Of a stretch of 64,000 nt of DNA, positions 50,542-60,144 are shown piece after piece. Both the position numbers and the translations under genes were made by a program. The stretch is from Verrucomicrobiota bacterium. Lineage in GTDB: Bacteria > Verrucomicrobiota > Verrucomicrobiia > Opitutales > Opitutaceae. Positions within the stretch are counted from its first letter, which is position 1, and each line of letters begins with the position of its first letter. The DNA lies in assembly GCA_023433275.1 (NCBI GenBank), contig JAEZDN010000021.1:1-64000 (forward strand). The letters are read 5' to 3'. Under the pieces are notes generated by a model. That model had not been told where the DNA came from and made no database searches. It saw only the letters and a list, made by a program, of their open reading frames with translations.

Positions 50542-51789
50542 GTGATCATCGTCCACATTGCCACCACCCTTTCCGGCGGCGCCGGCACGGGATTGTGGCG
50601 CTATCACCGCGCCCTCTGCGCCCAGGGCGTCGATTCGCGCATCCTCGTGATCAATCCGCCGGCGGGCGCGACCGATCGGGTCGGTTCCGTGCGCTGGCGG
50701 AAGCGTCCCCTCCCCGCCCGCGTCCTTCGCCGCCTCGGCCTCTGGACGCCCGTCCCGGAACGCCTCCGCGCCCGCATTGCGGAACTCGACCGCCAGGCCG
50801 GCGGCGCCTCGTACGAATTGTTCAGCCTCCCCTACAGCGATCACGTACCGGAGGAACACCCATGGGTGCGCGAAGCGGACGTAATCAACCTGCACTGGGT
50901 GGCCGGCATCCTGGACTGGCCGCGCTTCTTGCGCCGCGTTTTCCAGCCGATCGTGCTGACGCTGCACGACCAGCAGCCCTATCTCGGCGGATTTCATTAC
51001 GCGCTCGACCGCGACAACAATCCGCAGCTCTCCGCGCTCGAAGCGGAAATGAAGGAGATCAAGCAGCGCGCCCTTCACGGACACCGCGTGTCCGTCATGT
51101 CCAACAGCCGGTGGAATGAAGCCGAAGCGCGCCAGAGCGGATTCTTCCCCCGCGATACGCTCATCGAAACAATCTATTACCCCCTCGACACCGCGGTGTA
51201 CGCACCACGCCCGAAGCTCGACGCACGGGCCGCCGCCGGCATCCCGCCCGACCGCCTGGTCGTGGGCTTCGCCTGCGAGAACCTCGACAACAAGCGCAAG
51301 GGCTTCGCGGAGCTTCTCGAGGCGCTGACCCGGTTGCCCGATTCATTGCGCGCGCACGTCACGCTGCTCAGTTTCGGCCGCGATCCCGGTCCCGGGGCGA
51401 AAAGCCGGCTCGGCCTGCCGTGGCGGCACCTTGGCTTCCTGGCGACCGACGAGGAGAAAGTCACCGCCTATGCCGCCATGGATGTATTCGTGGCACCTTC
51501 ACGCGCCGAGGCATTCGGACTGACGGCCATCGAGGCGCAAGCCGTCGGCGTTCCAGTACTGGCGAATCCCGTGGGCGGCTTGGCAGAAGCCGTGACCGAT
51601 GCATCCTCGGACTTTAACCGGGAGTCTTTCTCCCCAGCGACACTGGCCAACGGACTCACGGCAATACTAGCCGACAACTCGCAGCGAATGACACGAGCTT
51701 CCAAGGGACGCGCCGAAGTATCATCCCGGCATGATTCGCGACACATAGGCCCTCAACTCGTGGAACTGCACGAGAGCGCATGCCACTAA
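50542..51789 (+). CDS. Glycosyltransferase family 4
   Basis: 415 aa from GTG at 50542 (in-frame sequence upstream belongs to the previous gene's other frame). N-terminus VIIVHIATTLSGGAGTGLWRYHRAL; HDQQPYLGGFHYALD; donor-site ENLDNKRKGFAELL; EX7E in SRAEAFGLTAIEAQAVG. The C-terminal 60 residues have lower GC and fewer CTC codons than the rest. Overlaps the next gene by 10 bases. Confidence 0.92.
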   Translation: MIIVHIATTLSGGAGTGLWRYHRALCAQGVDSRILVINPPAGATDRVGSVRWRKRPLPARVLRRLGLWTPVPERLRARIAELDRQAGGASYELFSLPYSDHVPEEHPWVREADVINLHWVAGILDWPRFLRRVFQPIVLTLHDQQPYLGGFHYALDRDNNPQLSALEAEMKEIKQRALHGHRVSVMSNSRWNEAEARQSGFFPRDTLIETIYYPLDTAVYAPRPKLDARAAAGIPPDRLVVGFACENLDNKRKGFAELLEALTRLPDSLRAHVTLLSFGRDPGPGAKSRLGLPWRHLGFLATDEEKVTAYAAMDVFVAPSRAEAFGLTAIEAQAVGVPVLANPVGGLAEAVTDASSDFNRESFSPATLANGLTAILADNSQRMTRASKGRAEVSSRHDSRHIGPQLVELHESACH

Positions 51790-52880
51790 ATTCTCTGCTT
51801 CAGTGCCTGCCATCCCCAGTTGCAGGCTTGACCGGCTGGCCTTGGACGGAAGAAACGCCAACCGAAATCTATGCTAGTCGCCACGACTGGCCGCGCATCA
51901 GCATCGTCACACCCTCCTACAACCAGGCGGCTTTTCTCGAGGAAACCATTCGCTCGGTCCTGTTGCAGAATTACCCGAACCTGCAATATATCGTGATCGA
52001 CGGGGGCAGCACCGACGGCAGCCGGGAAGTCATCGCCCGCTACGCGCCGTGGCTCGACCACTGGGAATCCGAACGCGATCGCGGCCAATCGCACGCCATC
52101 AACAAGGGCCTGAGCCGCTGCAACGGCACCTGGTTCAACTGGATCAACAGCGATGACTGCCTACTTCCGGGCGCGCTGGCCGCCGTGGCCGCGGCGCACC
52201 GCCCCGACGCGCTGCTGATTTCAGGGTTCGAAGTGGCTGGTCCGACCCTGGCAACTTCCGTGCCCCTCGGCCGCACCAAAACGGGGCCCACGGTGGAAGA
52301 CGCCCTCGTCAACCACTTCATCTGCCAGCAGGGAATGTTTTTCCGCACCGATGCCGTGAAGGCGCGCCACGGGGTGCGCGAGGATCTGCACTACGTCATG
52401 GACCTGGAACTCTTCGCGGACCTGTTGCTCCAAGGCGGTCCCGAGGCCGTGAGCGTAACCTCGGCCCACCTCGCGTTTTTTCGCCGGCACGTCGCCGCCA
52501 AGACCACGCTCGCACCGGAAAAGTTTTTCGCGGAGGAACACCGCCTGTTCGCCGGCCTCGGTCGCGCTGCGGGCATCGACGCCACCCTCCTTGGGCATTT
52601 GCACGCCTCGGAACCCATCGAGATTCCGAAAACCGCCACGGCTCGCATCGAACCCACGCGGCTGGCCCGTCTGCTGGCGAAGAAGTATTGGTGGGACGGG
52701 ACGATCGAGACCGCGTGGCGCCAGCGGCAGCTCGGCGAGTTCCGGCGCGAGGCTCGCGCCTTTGCGCAGTCGTTCCCCCAAGTGACGAACCGGCGCATAT
52801 CCATGCTTCACTTCCTCGCCCGGCTTCCCGAACCTCTGTTGCGCTTCGTCTCGCAGTTCCGCGCCGAGCCCCAGCCATGA
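51780..52880 (+). CDS. Glycosyltransferase family 2
   Basis: 366 aa. GT-A fold: ISIVTPSYNQAAFLEETIRSV, IDGGSTDGS (nucleotide-binding Asp) and NWINSDDCLLPGAL (metal-binding DD). Retains a C-terminal helical part of about 130 residues rich in Arg/Ala. Acts in the cytoplasm on lipid-linked glycan. Overlaps neighbours at both ends (10 and 4 bases). Confidence 0.93.
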   Translation: MPLNSLLQCLPSPVAGLTGWPWTEETPTEIYASRHDWPRISIVTPSYNQAAFLEETIRSVLLQNYPNLQYIVIDGGSTDGSREVIARYAPWLDHWESERDRGQSHAINKGLSRCNGTWFNWINSDDCLLPGALAAVAAAHRPDALLISGFEVAGPTLATSVPLGRTKTGPTVEDALVNHFICQQGMFFRTDAVKARHGVREDLHYVMDLELFADLLLQGGPEAVSVTSAHLAFFRRHVAAKTTLAPEKFFAEEHRLFAGLGRAAGIDATLLGHLHASEPIEIPKTATARIEPTRLARLLAKKYWWDGTIETAWRQRQLGEFRREARAFAQSFPQVTNRRISMLHFLARLPEPLLRFVSQFRAEPQP

Positions 52881-53263
52881 CCCTCTCCCGACTCCCCGCC
52901 GCGTTCGGCGACCTGATGCGTGGCCTCCGGGGCTTGATTCATCAGGAACAGAATCGCCGGCGCCTGGAGGCGCTCTTCCCTGGCGTACATTTTGAATGGC
53001 CGATCCAATTCCTCGTGGATGATTCCTCCGCCCTGACCATCGCCACCGGCGTCTCCATCGGAGCTTTCTCGGAGATCGACGCGCTGAAACACGCGCCCCA
53101 AAGCCCGGTGGCCGGCGGCCTGCCCATCGGGGCCGGCGCGGGCGTCACGATCGTGCCGGGCGTTAGCATCGGTGATGACGCGGTCATAGGCGCCGGCCGC
53201 GTCGTGGCCAAATCCGTCGGACCGCGTGAAACCTGGTGGGGTGAAGCCGCTCACCCCGCCTGA
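52877..53263 (+). CDS. Short hexapeptide-repeat acyltransferase
   Basis: 128 aa from the ATG at 52877, starting within the preceding stop (ATGA). Beta-helix repeats: LTIATGVSIGAFSEID, GAGAGVTIVPGVSIGDDAVIGAGRVVAKSV. Compared with WbbJ-like enzymes (about 180 aa or more) it is short, and only H91-like histidine in LKHAPQS and the C-terminal GEAAHP remain. It may be a reduced acetyltransferase acting as a trimer, or a decayed one. Confidence 0.85.
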   Translation: MTLSRLPAAFGDLMRGLRGLIHQEQNRRRLEALFPGVHFEWPIQFLVDDSSALTIATGVSIGAFSEIDALKHAPQSPVAGGLPIGAGAGVTIVPGVSIGDDAVIGAGRVVAKSVGPRETWWGEAAHPA

Positions 53264-53268
53264 CACAA

Positions 53269-54360
53269 ATGCAAGCATCCTTACCCACTTCCACCGCCTC
53301 CCGGCTCCGCATCCTCACGATGGTGGCCCGCCATGTTGGCGGCGTCGCGGTTTTCTGGGAGAACATGCGCCGGCAGTTTCCCGACGTGGACGTCATCTAC
53401 TTCACAGCCGGCGAACGCACCTATTTCGACGAGTCCGCCCGCACCCTTCACTACAACATCTTCGAGCCGCTCACGCACGTGTACCGCGTGCTGGCCGCGC
53501 ACGTCGACGCCAGCCAGTACGATGCCCTGGTCGCCAACGAGAGATTCGAGCTCGAGTTTTTCCTCTGGACCGGCACCGCGCGTCCCATCGTGTGCATTGT
53601 GCACACCAATCACGAGCACTCCTACGCGACTGTCTTCCGCCACGCCGATCGCGTGGACCACTTCTTTTGCGTTTCCGAAACCGCCGCCGCCTACCTCCGG
53701 GCCCGCGGGGTCACGCGCATCAGCGCCTTTCGTTATTCGACCTTTCTCGACGCCGTGCCCGCGGCCACAAAGCGGAACCGCGTCATCTACGTGGGCCGCC
53801 TCGAGCCGGACAAAAATATTCTCGAAACCCTCGGGCTGTTCCGCGTCTTCAAGCAACACGGCTACGAGGTGCGCATGATCGGTGTAGGCAGCCTCGAACC
53901 GGAGGTTCGCGCTGCGCTGGCGCCTGCGGAAGTGGGCATCGGCCTGCCTCGCGCCCAGGTTCTTCAGGAACTGGCCGAGGCGCGCTTCCTCTGCCTTAAT
54001 TCCTATGTCGAGGGGCTGCCCATCATCTTTACCGAGGCAATGCATTTCGGCCTCGGCGTCATCTGCAACTACCTCGACAAATCCGGTCACCAGGTCCTGG
54101 GCGCCAATCACCTGCTGCATTCGACCGATGCCGACCTCCTGAGGCGCATGGAAAGCTTTTCCTTCAGCGCCCCGCCCGAGCCACGGCGTATCAACAATCC
54201 GGCTCTCAACGAGGCCTTCTTCGCGGAGATCGACGCAGTGGTTCCCCGGCCCCGCACGGCCTTTCACGCGGGCGGCGTCCTCGACCGCCTCCCGCTCGTT
54301 CCACCCTCCGTGATCCGATCCTTCCGCGCCTGGAGGATGAATCGTCGCACCGCTCGCTGA
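53269..54360 (+). CDS. Glycosyltransferase family 4
   Basis: 363 aa. N-terminal LRILTMVARHVGGVAVFWENM; HTNHEHSYATVF; donor-domain VIYVGRLEPDKNILETL; EX7E-like segment in SYVEGLPIIFTEAMHFG. Follows the acyltransferase gene after five bases. Confidence 0.91.
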   Translation: MQASLPTSTASRLRILTMVARHVGGVAVFWENMRRQFPDVDVIYFTAGERTYFDESARTLHYNIFEPLTHVYRVLAAHVDASQYDALVANERFELEFFLWTGTARPIVCIVHTNHEHSYATVFRHADRVDHFFCVSETAAAYLRARGVTRISAFRYSTFLDAVPAATKRNRVIYVGRLEPDKNILETLGLFRVFKQHGYEVRMIGVGSLEPEVRAALAPAEVGIGLPRAQVLQELAEARFLCLNSYVEGLPIIFTEAMHFGLGVICNYLDKSGHQVLGANHLLHSTDADLLRRMESFSFSAPPEPRRINNPALNEAFFAEIDAVVPRPRTAFHAGGVLDRLPLVPPSVIRSFRAWRMNRRTAR

Positions 54361-54366
54361 GCCCCC

Positions 54367-55443
54367 ATGCCTGCCCGCATTTTCTGCACCGTCGTCACCT
54401 GGTCCCACCTGCCCTATGTTCAGGCATTGCGCGACTCGCTACGCGCCTCAGGTAATCCGGAGCCGTTCCACGTTCTCGTTCTCGATGCCGTGGCGGCGGA
54501 CAAGCTCGCCGATGCCGACTTGGTCTTGTCCACCTTGGAAGAGATCTCACCCGCGCCCCCGCCGGCGATGAAGCACTACTTCAGCGCGTTCGAGCTCTGC
54601 AACGCCCTCAAGCCGTTCTTCACCGTCCATCTGCTCGGCTTGGGTTTCGAAAAAGTGATCTATCTCGATTGCGACCTGCTCGCGACCGGTTCGTTCGAAC
54701 CCATTTGGAACTGGATGGACGAGGCGTCGCTCCTGCTCACGCCGCACCAACTGGTGCCCCCGGCGCTCGACCGCCCCCACATCACGGAGGTGGATATCGT
54801 CGACATGGGCCTCTTTAACGGCGGATTCTCCGCGTGGCGTCGCAGCCCGGCCGCGGACCGGATGCTCGCCTGGATGTGTTCACGCTTCCCTGTCTATGGT
54901 TTCGCCGATCGCGCCCACGGCATGTTCGCCGATCAAAAACTCTTGCCGCTCCTGCCCGAGTATTTTCCCAATGACGTCAGGATCGTGCGCGACGCCCGGC
55001 TAAACATCGCATTCTGGAACGCCCATGAGCGTGCGGTCCAAAGCGCAGGCCCCGGTCGGTGGACGATCGAGGGCCGGGATGTCATCTTCTTTCATCTGAG
55101 TGGCTACCGCACCAGCCGGCCCGGCGTTCCTTGCACCTACACCCCCGCGGCCCTGAACGCCTCCTTGCTGCAACAATGTCCCTGGCTCCCCGAGGTGCTC
55201 GCCGCGTACCACGCCGGACTGATTCGCTACGAGGGCAAGCATGCCGTCCGTCCCTACATCTATTCCCACTACGAGGGCACTTTTCTGACGCCGGAGTTTC
55301 GCCGCCTTCTCTTCAAAACCGGCCGCCTGGATCGCGGCTCATTGGATTATTGGATTATCTGGACGCGCGAGAAGCTGCGTCCGCCCAAGCAATTTGTCAC
55401 CCGCGTGTTCAACCGCACCCTGGCACGTCTGGGCCTTCGCTAG
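54367..55443 (+). CDS. GT-A glycosyltransferase, GT8-like
   Basis: 358 aa. IFCTVVTWSHLPYVQALRDSL at the N-terminus and a DxD metal motif in IYLDCDLLATGSFEPIW, with downstream MGLFNGGFSAWRR and FADQKLLPLLP as in GT8 retaining enzymes. C-terminal 100 residues less typical. Donor unknown. Confidence 0.88.
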   Translation: MPARIFCTVVTWSHLPYVQALRDSLRASGNPEPFHVLVLDAVAADKLADADLVLSTLEEISPAPPPAMKHYFSAFELCNALKPFFTVHLLGLGFEKVIYLDCDLLATGSFEPIWNWMDEASLLLTPHQLVPPALDRPHITEVDIVDMGLFNGGFSAWRRSPAADRMLAWMCSRFPVYGFADRAHGMFADQKLLPLLPEYFPNDVRIVRDARLNIAFWNAHERAVQSAGPGRWTIEGRDVIFFHLSGYRTSRPGVPCTYTPAALNASLLQQCPWLPEVLAAYHAGLIRYEGKHAVRPYIYSHYEGTFLTPEFRRLLFKTGRLDRGSLDYWIIWTREKLRPPKQFVTRVFNRTLARLGLR

Positions 55444-55455
55444 AACACATCCCCG

Positions 55456-56445
55456 ATGAAGCACCCGCTGGCGCTCTTCTACGAGGAGCCGGATCCCAAC
55501 CGCTGGTTCCCCGGCGATCGGTACCCCCGGCGTTTGATCAGGCGTCTAGTCCATGGCCCGCGTCGCCCGGGTGGACAGGAAATCGTCTTCCTCAACCTGC
55601 GCGCGGGACTCGACCGGCTTGGCGTGCCGTACCGGGTGAACGACTACCGCTGGGCACGGCATAATCCCAACGCGCCCGTGGGTATCATCGGCAAGCCCTT
55701 CGTCCTCGACCGCCTGGAATGGCGCAACCCGATCCTTTTCGGCGCTTCCGTCATGTCCCATCCCGACGTCGATCCCGGACTGCTGGCGCGCCGACCCATC
55801 CAGCGCATCCTCGTTCCGGGCGAATGGATGCGCCAAATGTGCGAGCCTCGCTGGGGCGACCGCGTGCGCACCTGGCCGGTGGGCATCGACACCGACCTCT
55901 GGCAACCGGCGGAGCATGCCTCACCGCGCTGGGATTTTCTCCTCTACGACAAGGTCCGTTGGGAGCATGATCGTTACGAGCGCGAACTCCTTGGTCCCAT
56001 CCGCGACCGATTGCGGTCCGCCGGCCTCTCGTTCACCGAAATTCGTTACGGCCGCTACCGTGAGGAGGACTACCGCGCCCTGCTCCCCCAATGCCGCGCG
56101 CTGCTGTTCCTGTGTGAACACGAAACCCAGGGCCTCGCGTACCAACAAGCCTTGTCGAGCGGAGTGCCCATCCTGGCGTGGAACCGCGGCGGCTTCTGGC
56201 AGGATCCCGAGTTCTATCCCCATCGCGTGCAATTCCGCCCTGTTTCGTCGGTCCCCTATTGGGACCCGCGTTGCGGCGAATTTTTCACCGGGATGGATAC
56301 CTTCAGCGCGGCCCTGGCCCGCTTTCAGGACCAACTGGCCGCCGGCGCCTACGCGCCGCGGGATTACATTTTGGATAACCTGACACTGGAAAAGGGCGCG
56401 CAGGGCTACCTGCACCACTGGGAGGAAACCTTTGGCGCCACCTGA
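55456..56445 (+). CDS. GT-B fold glycosyltransferase, divergent
   Basis: 329 aa. Rossmann-like C-terminal half with IRYGRYREEDYRALLPQCRALLFLCEHETQGLAYQQALSSGVPILAWNRGG, resembling the donor domain of GT4 (EX7E-like EHETQGLAYQQA). N-terminal half begins ALFYEEPDPNRWFPGDRYPRRLIRR and has the GIIGKPF segment; family placement is uncertain. It carries GGAGGAAA near its own 3' end, which serves as the ribosome-binding site of the next gene. Confidence 0.85.
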   Translation: MKHPLALFYEEPDPNRWFPGDRYPRRLIRRLVHGPRRPGGQEIVFLNLRAGLDRLGVPYRVNDYRWARHNPNAPVGIIGKPFVLDRLEWRNPILFGASVMSHPDVDPGLLARRPIQRILVPGEWMRQMCEPRWGDRVRTWPVGIDTDLWQPAEHASPRWDFLLYDKVRWEHDRYERELLGPIRDRLRSAGLSFTEIRYGRYREEDYRALLPQCRALLFLCEHETQGLAYQQALSSGVPILAWNRGGFWQDPEFYPHRVQFRPVSSVPYWDPRCGEFFTGMDTFSAALARFQDQLAAGAYAPRDYILDNLTLEKGAQGYLHHWEETFGAT

Positions 56446-57709
56446 CCACGGGCAACCATCGACGGATCGAGCGCTGGCCGGCCGGCGAATCGTGCTGCTC
56501 ACGCTCCAGCACCTCGCCCACGCCCCCCGCGCCCAAAAGGAAGCCGCGGCCCTGGCTGCGGCGGGCGCGCAGGTCACCGTGCTCGGGAGTTGGTGGGATC
56601 GCACCAAAGCCGCCGAGGACGAACACCTCGCGCGGGCGGGTGGCTTCACTTTCGTCCCCTTGGTCACGCTTTTTCAAGGCACTCGGGGCGCCACGCTGGT
56701 TCGGCTGCGAGCCCGGCTCGCTCGGGAACTTTACCGCCGCTGGCGCATCGTTCGGCCCGAGGCCTACGGTCTGACAGCCCGACTCCTCTTGCAATCGGCC
56801 CACGACCTAAAGCCTGACTTGGTGATGGTTCACTGCGAGCCCGGTCTCTGGGCGGGCCGCGAATTGCACCGTCGTGGCTTTCGGGTGGGCATCGACTTCG
56901 AGGACTGGTTCTCCGCCGACCTGCTCCCCGAGGCACGCGCCGAACGACCTGTGGCGGCGCTGGCCGAAGCGGAAAACTACTTGCTCCGCCATGCCGCGGT
57001 CCGCTTCGCTCCCACCCGAGCAATGGCTGAGGCACTCGCAAGAAACGCCGGCGTGCCCACCATCCCGCTTCGGATTCCCAATTGCTTTCCATGGTCCGAT
57101 GCCCCGGCGACCGGCCGAACATCGGGCGACGCGCGCGGCGCGGCAACCCTGTCACTCTACTGGTTTTCCCAGACGATCGGGCCGGGACGCGGCCTGGAAT
57201 CGCTGGCATCGGCGCTCGCCTTGGTCCGTGGTCCATGGGAACTCCATTTGCGCGGCGACATTCACGCTCATCGAGCGTGGTTTGAGGCGACTTTCCCGGC
57301 CGCTTTACGCGAGCGAATTCATATTCACCCGCCCGCTTCAAATCACGACCTGCCCATTCTCAGCGCCGCGCACGATGTTGGCCTGGCCTTGGAAATTCCT
57401 TTCTGCCCGAGCCGGGACCTGACTGCGACCAACAAGATCTTCGAGTACCTGCGCTGCGGCCTCGCTGTCGTGGCCACCGCCACGACTGGGCAGCGCGAGG
57501 TCATGCGGGAATGCCCCGCTGCGGGCTGGCTCGTGCCGCCGGGGGATAGCGCCGCCTTGGCTTCGACCATCCAATCCTGCTTAGACCGGCCTGACATGGT
57601 CCGCGACGCTCGCGAGGCAGCGCGCCAGGCCGCACGGGATGCGTGGGCTTGGGAACGTTTCAGGCCCGACCTCGTGCAAGCCGTGACCACGGCGCTTCCC
57701 CGGAATTGA
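56432..57709 (+). CDS. Glycosyltransferase family 4 (TTG start)
   Basis: 425 aa. TTG start at 56432 is chosen because GGAGGAAA lies just upstream; it overlaps the previous gene by 14 bases. N-terminus IVLLTLQHLAHAPRAQKEAAAL; VHCEPGLWAGRELHRRG; C-terminal domain with SRDLTATNKIFEYLRCGLAVVATATTG, where the retaining Glu of the EX7E motif appears changed (the FEYLRCGL segment matches GT4/GT1 donor sites). Four bases before the acyltransferase gene. Confidence 0.88.
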   Translation: MAPPDHGQPSTDRALAGRRIVLLTLQHLAHAPRAQKEAAALAAAGAQVTVLGSWWDRTKAAEDEHLARAGGFTFVPLVTLFQGTRGATLVRLRARLARELYRRWRIVRPEAYGLTARLLLQSAHDLKPDLVMVHCEPGLWAGRELHRRGFRVGIDFEDWFSADLLPEARAERPVAALAEAENYLLRHAAVRFAPTRAMAEALARNAGVPTIPLRIPNCFPWSDAPATGRTSGDARGAATLSLYWFSQTIGPGRGLESLASALALVRGPWELHLRGDIHAHRAWFEATFPAALRERIHIHPPASNHDLPILSAAHDVGLALEIPFCPSRDLTATNKIFEYLRCGLAVVATATTGQREVMRECPAAGWLVPPGDSAALASTIQSCLDRPDMVRDAREAARQAARDAWAWERFRPDLVQAVTTALPRN

Positions 57710-57713
57710 ACTC

Positions 57714-58838
57714 ATGGCCCTGGCGCCCTACCATAGCAGCCGCCACCTGCCCGCGCTCGACGGGCTGCGCGGTCTCGCCATCATCGGCGTGCTTGCCTGC
57801 CACTTTGTCCGCGTGCCGGACGGAATGAATGGAACGGCCCTCGGCTTTCTCAGCCAAGCGGCAAGCCTGGGCTGGCTGGGCGTCGACTTGTTCTTCGTCC
57901 TCTCCGGCTTCCTCATCACCGGCATCCTCGTCGACAGCAAGGAACACCCGGGATACTTCCGCAATTTCTACGCCCGCCGGGTCCTCCGCATCTTTCCGCT
58001 CTACTATGCTTACATCCTTGGGCTATTGGCGCTCGTCCTCGCGCATCGCACCCTCGCCGGTGCCAATCCCACCACGGATCAATTCGTCCGCGACGTCCGC
58101 TGGGCGCTGCCCTACCTCACCAACGTGCAAATGGCGCTCCACAATGGCAACGTCAGCACACCCCTGAACCACTTCTGGTCCCTCTGTATCGAGGAACAGT
58201 TCTATCTCCTCTGGCCGGCGGTCGTCTGGCTGACTTCCCGCCGCCAGCTTGCGGCCATTTCCCTGGCGCTGATCGTGGCGGCGGCCGCCCTGCGCCATGG
58301 CTTGATCGAGGCCGGTTACACCGAGGCGGCATTTAATCTCATGCCCTGCCGCGGCGACAGCCTGGCCACCGGCGCGCTGCTCGCCCTTGCCGTCCGTCAA
58401 CCCGCGGCGCTCACCAGCCTCAGGCAAATTCCCCGTGCCGTCCTGCTCCTGCCGCTCATGTTCATCCCGCCGGGCGTGATCCAAGCCACCGGCCTGCCTG
58501 GCTCGCTGCACCTCTCGCTCGCGGCCCTCGCCTTCGGCGCCCTGCTCTTGTTCGCGGTAACGTCTCCCGACGGAAGTTCAGCCGCGCGATTCTTCACGTC
58601 GGGCTTCCTGCGGACTTTCGGCAAATATTCCTACGCTCTCTACGTGTTCAACCAGATGGTCGCGTTCTTCCCCGGTAACGTGAAGGTGCACGAGAAACTG
58701 GTCGCGCTCACTTCGTCTCCCTCGATCGCCCTGGTGCTTTTTGCCGCCGGCGGGGTCGGGATCAGCTTCCTCCTCGCATGGGCCAGCTGGCATCTCATGG
58801 AAAAGCACTTCCTGCGCCTGAAGAGCCGCTTCGCGTAA
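57714..58838 (+). CDS. O-acyltransferase, OafA/YrhL (acyltransferase 3) family
   Basis: 374 aa integral membrane protein with about ten segments. Family landmarks LPALDGLRGLAIIGVLACHF (catalytic His in CHF), GWLGVDLFFVLSGFLITG, FYARRVLRIFPLYY and FWSLCIEEQFYLLWP. Acetylates sugars on the outer face using acetyl-CoA from inside. One of two such genes flanking a glycosyltransferase and an SGNH esterase. Confidence 0.95.
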   Translation: MALAPYHSSRHLPALDGLRGLAIIGVLACHFVRVPDGMNGTALGFLSQAASLGWLGVDLFFVLSGFLITGILVDSKEHPGYFRNFYARRVLRIFPLYYAYILGLLALVLAHRTLAGANPTTDQFVRDVRWALPYLTNVQMALHNGNVSTPLNHFWSLCIEEQFYLLWPAVVWLTSRRQLAAISLALIVAAAALRHGLIEAGYTEAAFNLMPCRGDSLATGALLALAVRQPAALTSLRQIPRAVLLLPLMFIPPGVIQATGLPGSLHLSLAALAFGALLLFAVTSPDGSSAARFFTSGFLRTFGKYSYALYVFNQMVAFFPGNVKVHEKLVALTSSPSIALVLFAAGGVGISFLLAWASWHLMEKHFLRLKSRFA

Positions 58839-58848
58839 ACCGGTCCCC

Positions 58849-60144
58849 ATGCGACGCGTCCTGATCATTTCCCCCCACTTTCCGCCGGTGAACGCGCCGG
58901 ACATGCAGCGTGTGCGTCTCGCGCTCCCTTGGCTCGGGCCACTCGGTTGGGATCCCGTGGTGGTCGCAGTGGCGCCCGACCGGGTGGAGGGCGCCTCGCT
59001 GGATCCCGTGCTCGAGCAAACCTATCCGGCCGACATTCGCGTTATGCGCACTGGTGGCCTCCGGGCGTCCGTCACCCGCTGGGCGGGATTAGGCAGTCTC
59101 TGGCTGCGGTGCGGGCAACCGCTGGTCCACGCGGCGGAGCAACTCCTGGCCGGCGGCGGCATCGACCTCGTTTTCATCAGCACCACTCAGTTTGGAGCGT
59201 TCCCGCTTGGCCCCCGTTGGCGTGCGCGCTTCGGGGTCCCGTACGTCCTCGATTTCCAGGATCCTTGGGTGAACGATTATTACGCGCGAACCGGGACCCC
59301 TCCCCCGGGCGGCAAGCTCAAGTACGCGCTATCCCAGTGGCACGCCCGCCGGCACGAGCCCGCCGCCTTGCGCAGCGCGTCCGGGATCGTTTCCGTTTCC
59401 GATGAGTACGGCCCCATGCTGGCGCGGCGTTATCCTTGGTTCGATGCCACACGGGTCACCGTCATTCCGTTCGGCGCTTCCACCTTGGACTTCGACGTGG
59501 CTCGGCAACATCGGCCCGACCGTCCCCTGGTGCCCTTCGGCGACGGCAACATCCATTTCGTCTATGCCGGCCGCGTGGTGGACGGGATGCGGCATGCCCT
59601 CACGCTCCTCTTCGGCGCTCTTCGGCTCCTGCGGGAAAACGACCCCGCCCTGGCCGCGCGCGTCCGCCTCCATTTCATCGGCACCAACTACGCGCCCCCG
59701 CCCCGGGACCGGCCCATGGTGCTGCCCATCGCGCGCGAGGCCGGTGTTGAGGAACTCGTTCGTGAATACACGAGCCGCGTGGCCTACTTCGATGCCCTGC
59801 ACTACCTCGTCAAAGCCGATGGATTGCTCGCCATTGGGTCCGATGACGCCGGCTACAGCGCCTCGAAGATTTTCCCATGCCTGCTGGCGGGCCGCCCGTT
59901 GTTGGCGCTTTTTCACCGCGACAGTCCGGTGCAGGGGCTGGTGCAGGGACAGACGGGCGTCGTTTCCGTGCCTTTCGACCCGACCGTGGATTCGGCGGCC
60001 GGCGCGAACGCCATTTGGCGGCGGTGGTTCGCGCCTTGGGGCACCCTCCCTGCGGTGCACCTCAGCCCCGAGACCCAGGAGATGATTACCGCTGAAAGCA
60101 TGACCCGTCGGCTCGCCGGGTTCTTCGATCAAGCCGTGTCATGA
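58849..60144 (+). CDS. Glycosyltransferase family 4-like
   Basis: 431 aa. VLIISPHFPPVNAPDMQRVRL at the N-terminus and FGVPYVLDFQDPWVNDYY, as in GT4 enzymes of the WbuB type; donor domain with IHFVYAGRVVDG and SASKIFPCLLAGRPLLALFH. The EX7E first Glu is replaced by SDDAGYSASKIF. Overlaps the next gene by four bases (ATGA). Confidence 0.88.
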   Translation: MRRVLIISPHFPPVNAPDMQRVRLALPWLGPLGWDPVVVAVAPDRVEGASLDPVLEQTYPADIRVMRTGGLRASVTRWAGLGSLWLRCGQPLVHAAEQLLAGGGIDLVFISTTQFGAFPLGPRWRARFGVPYVLDFQDPWVNDYYARTGTPPPGGKLKYALSQWHARRHEPAALRSASGIVSVSDEYGPMLARRYPWFDATRVTVIPFGASTLDFDVARQHRPDRPLVPFGDGNIHFVYAGRVVDGMRHALTLLFGALRLLRENDPALAARVRLHFIGTNYAPPPRDRPMVLPIAREAGVEELVREYTSRVAYFDALHYLVKADGLLAIGSDDAGYSASKIFPCLLAGRPLLALFHRDSPVQGLVQGQTGVVSVPFDPTVDSAAGANAIWRRWFAPWGTLPAVHLSPETQEMITAESMTRRLAGFFDQAVS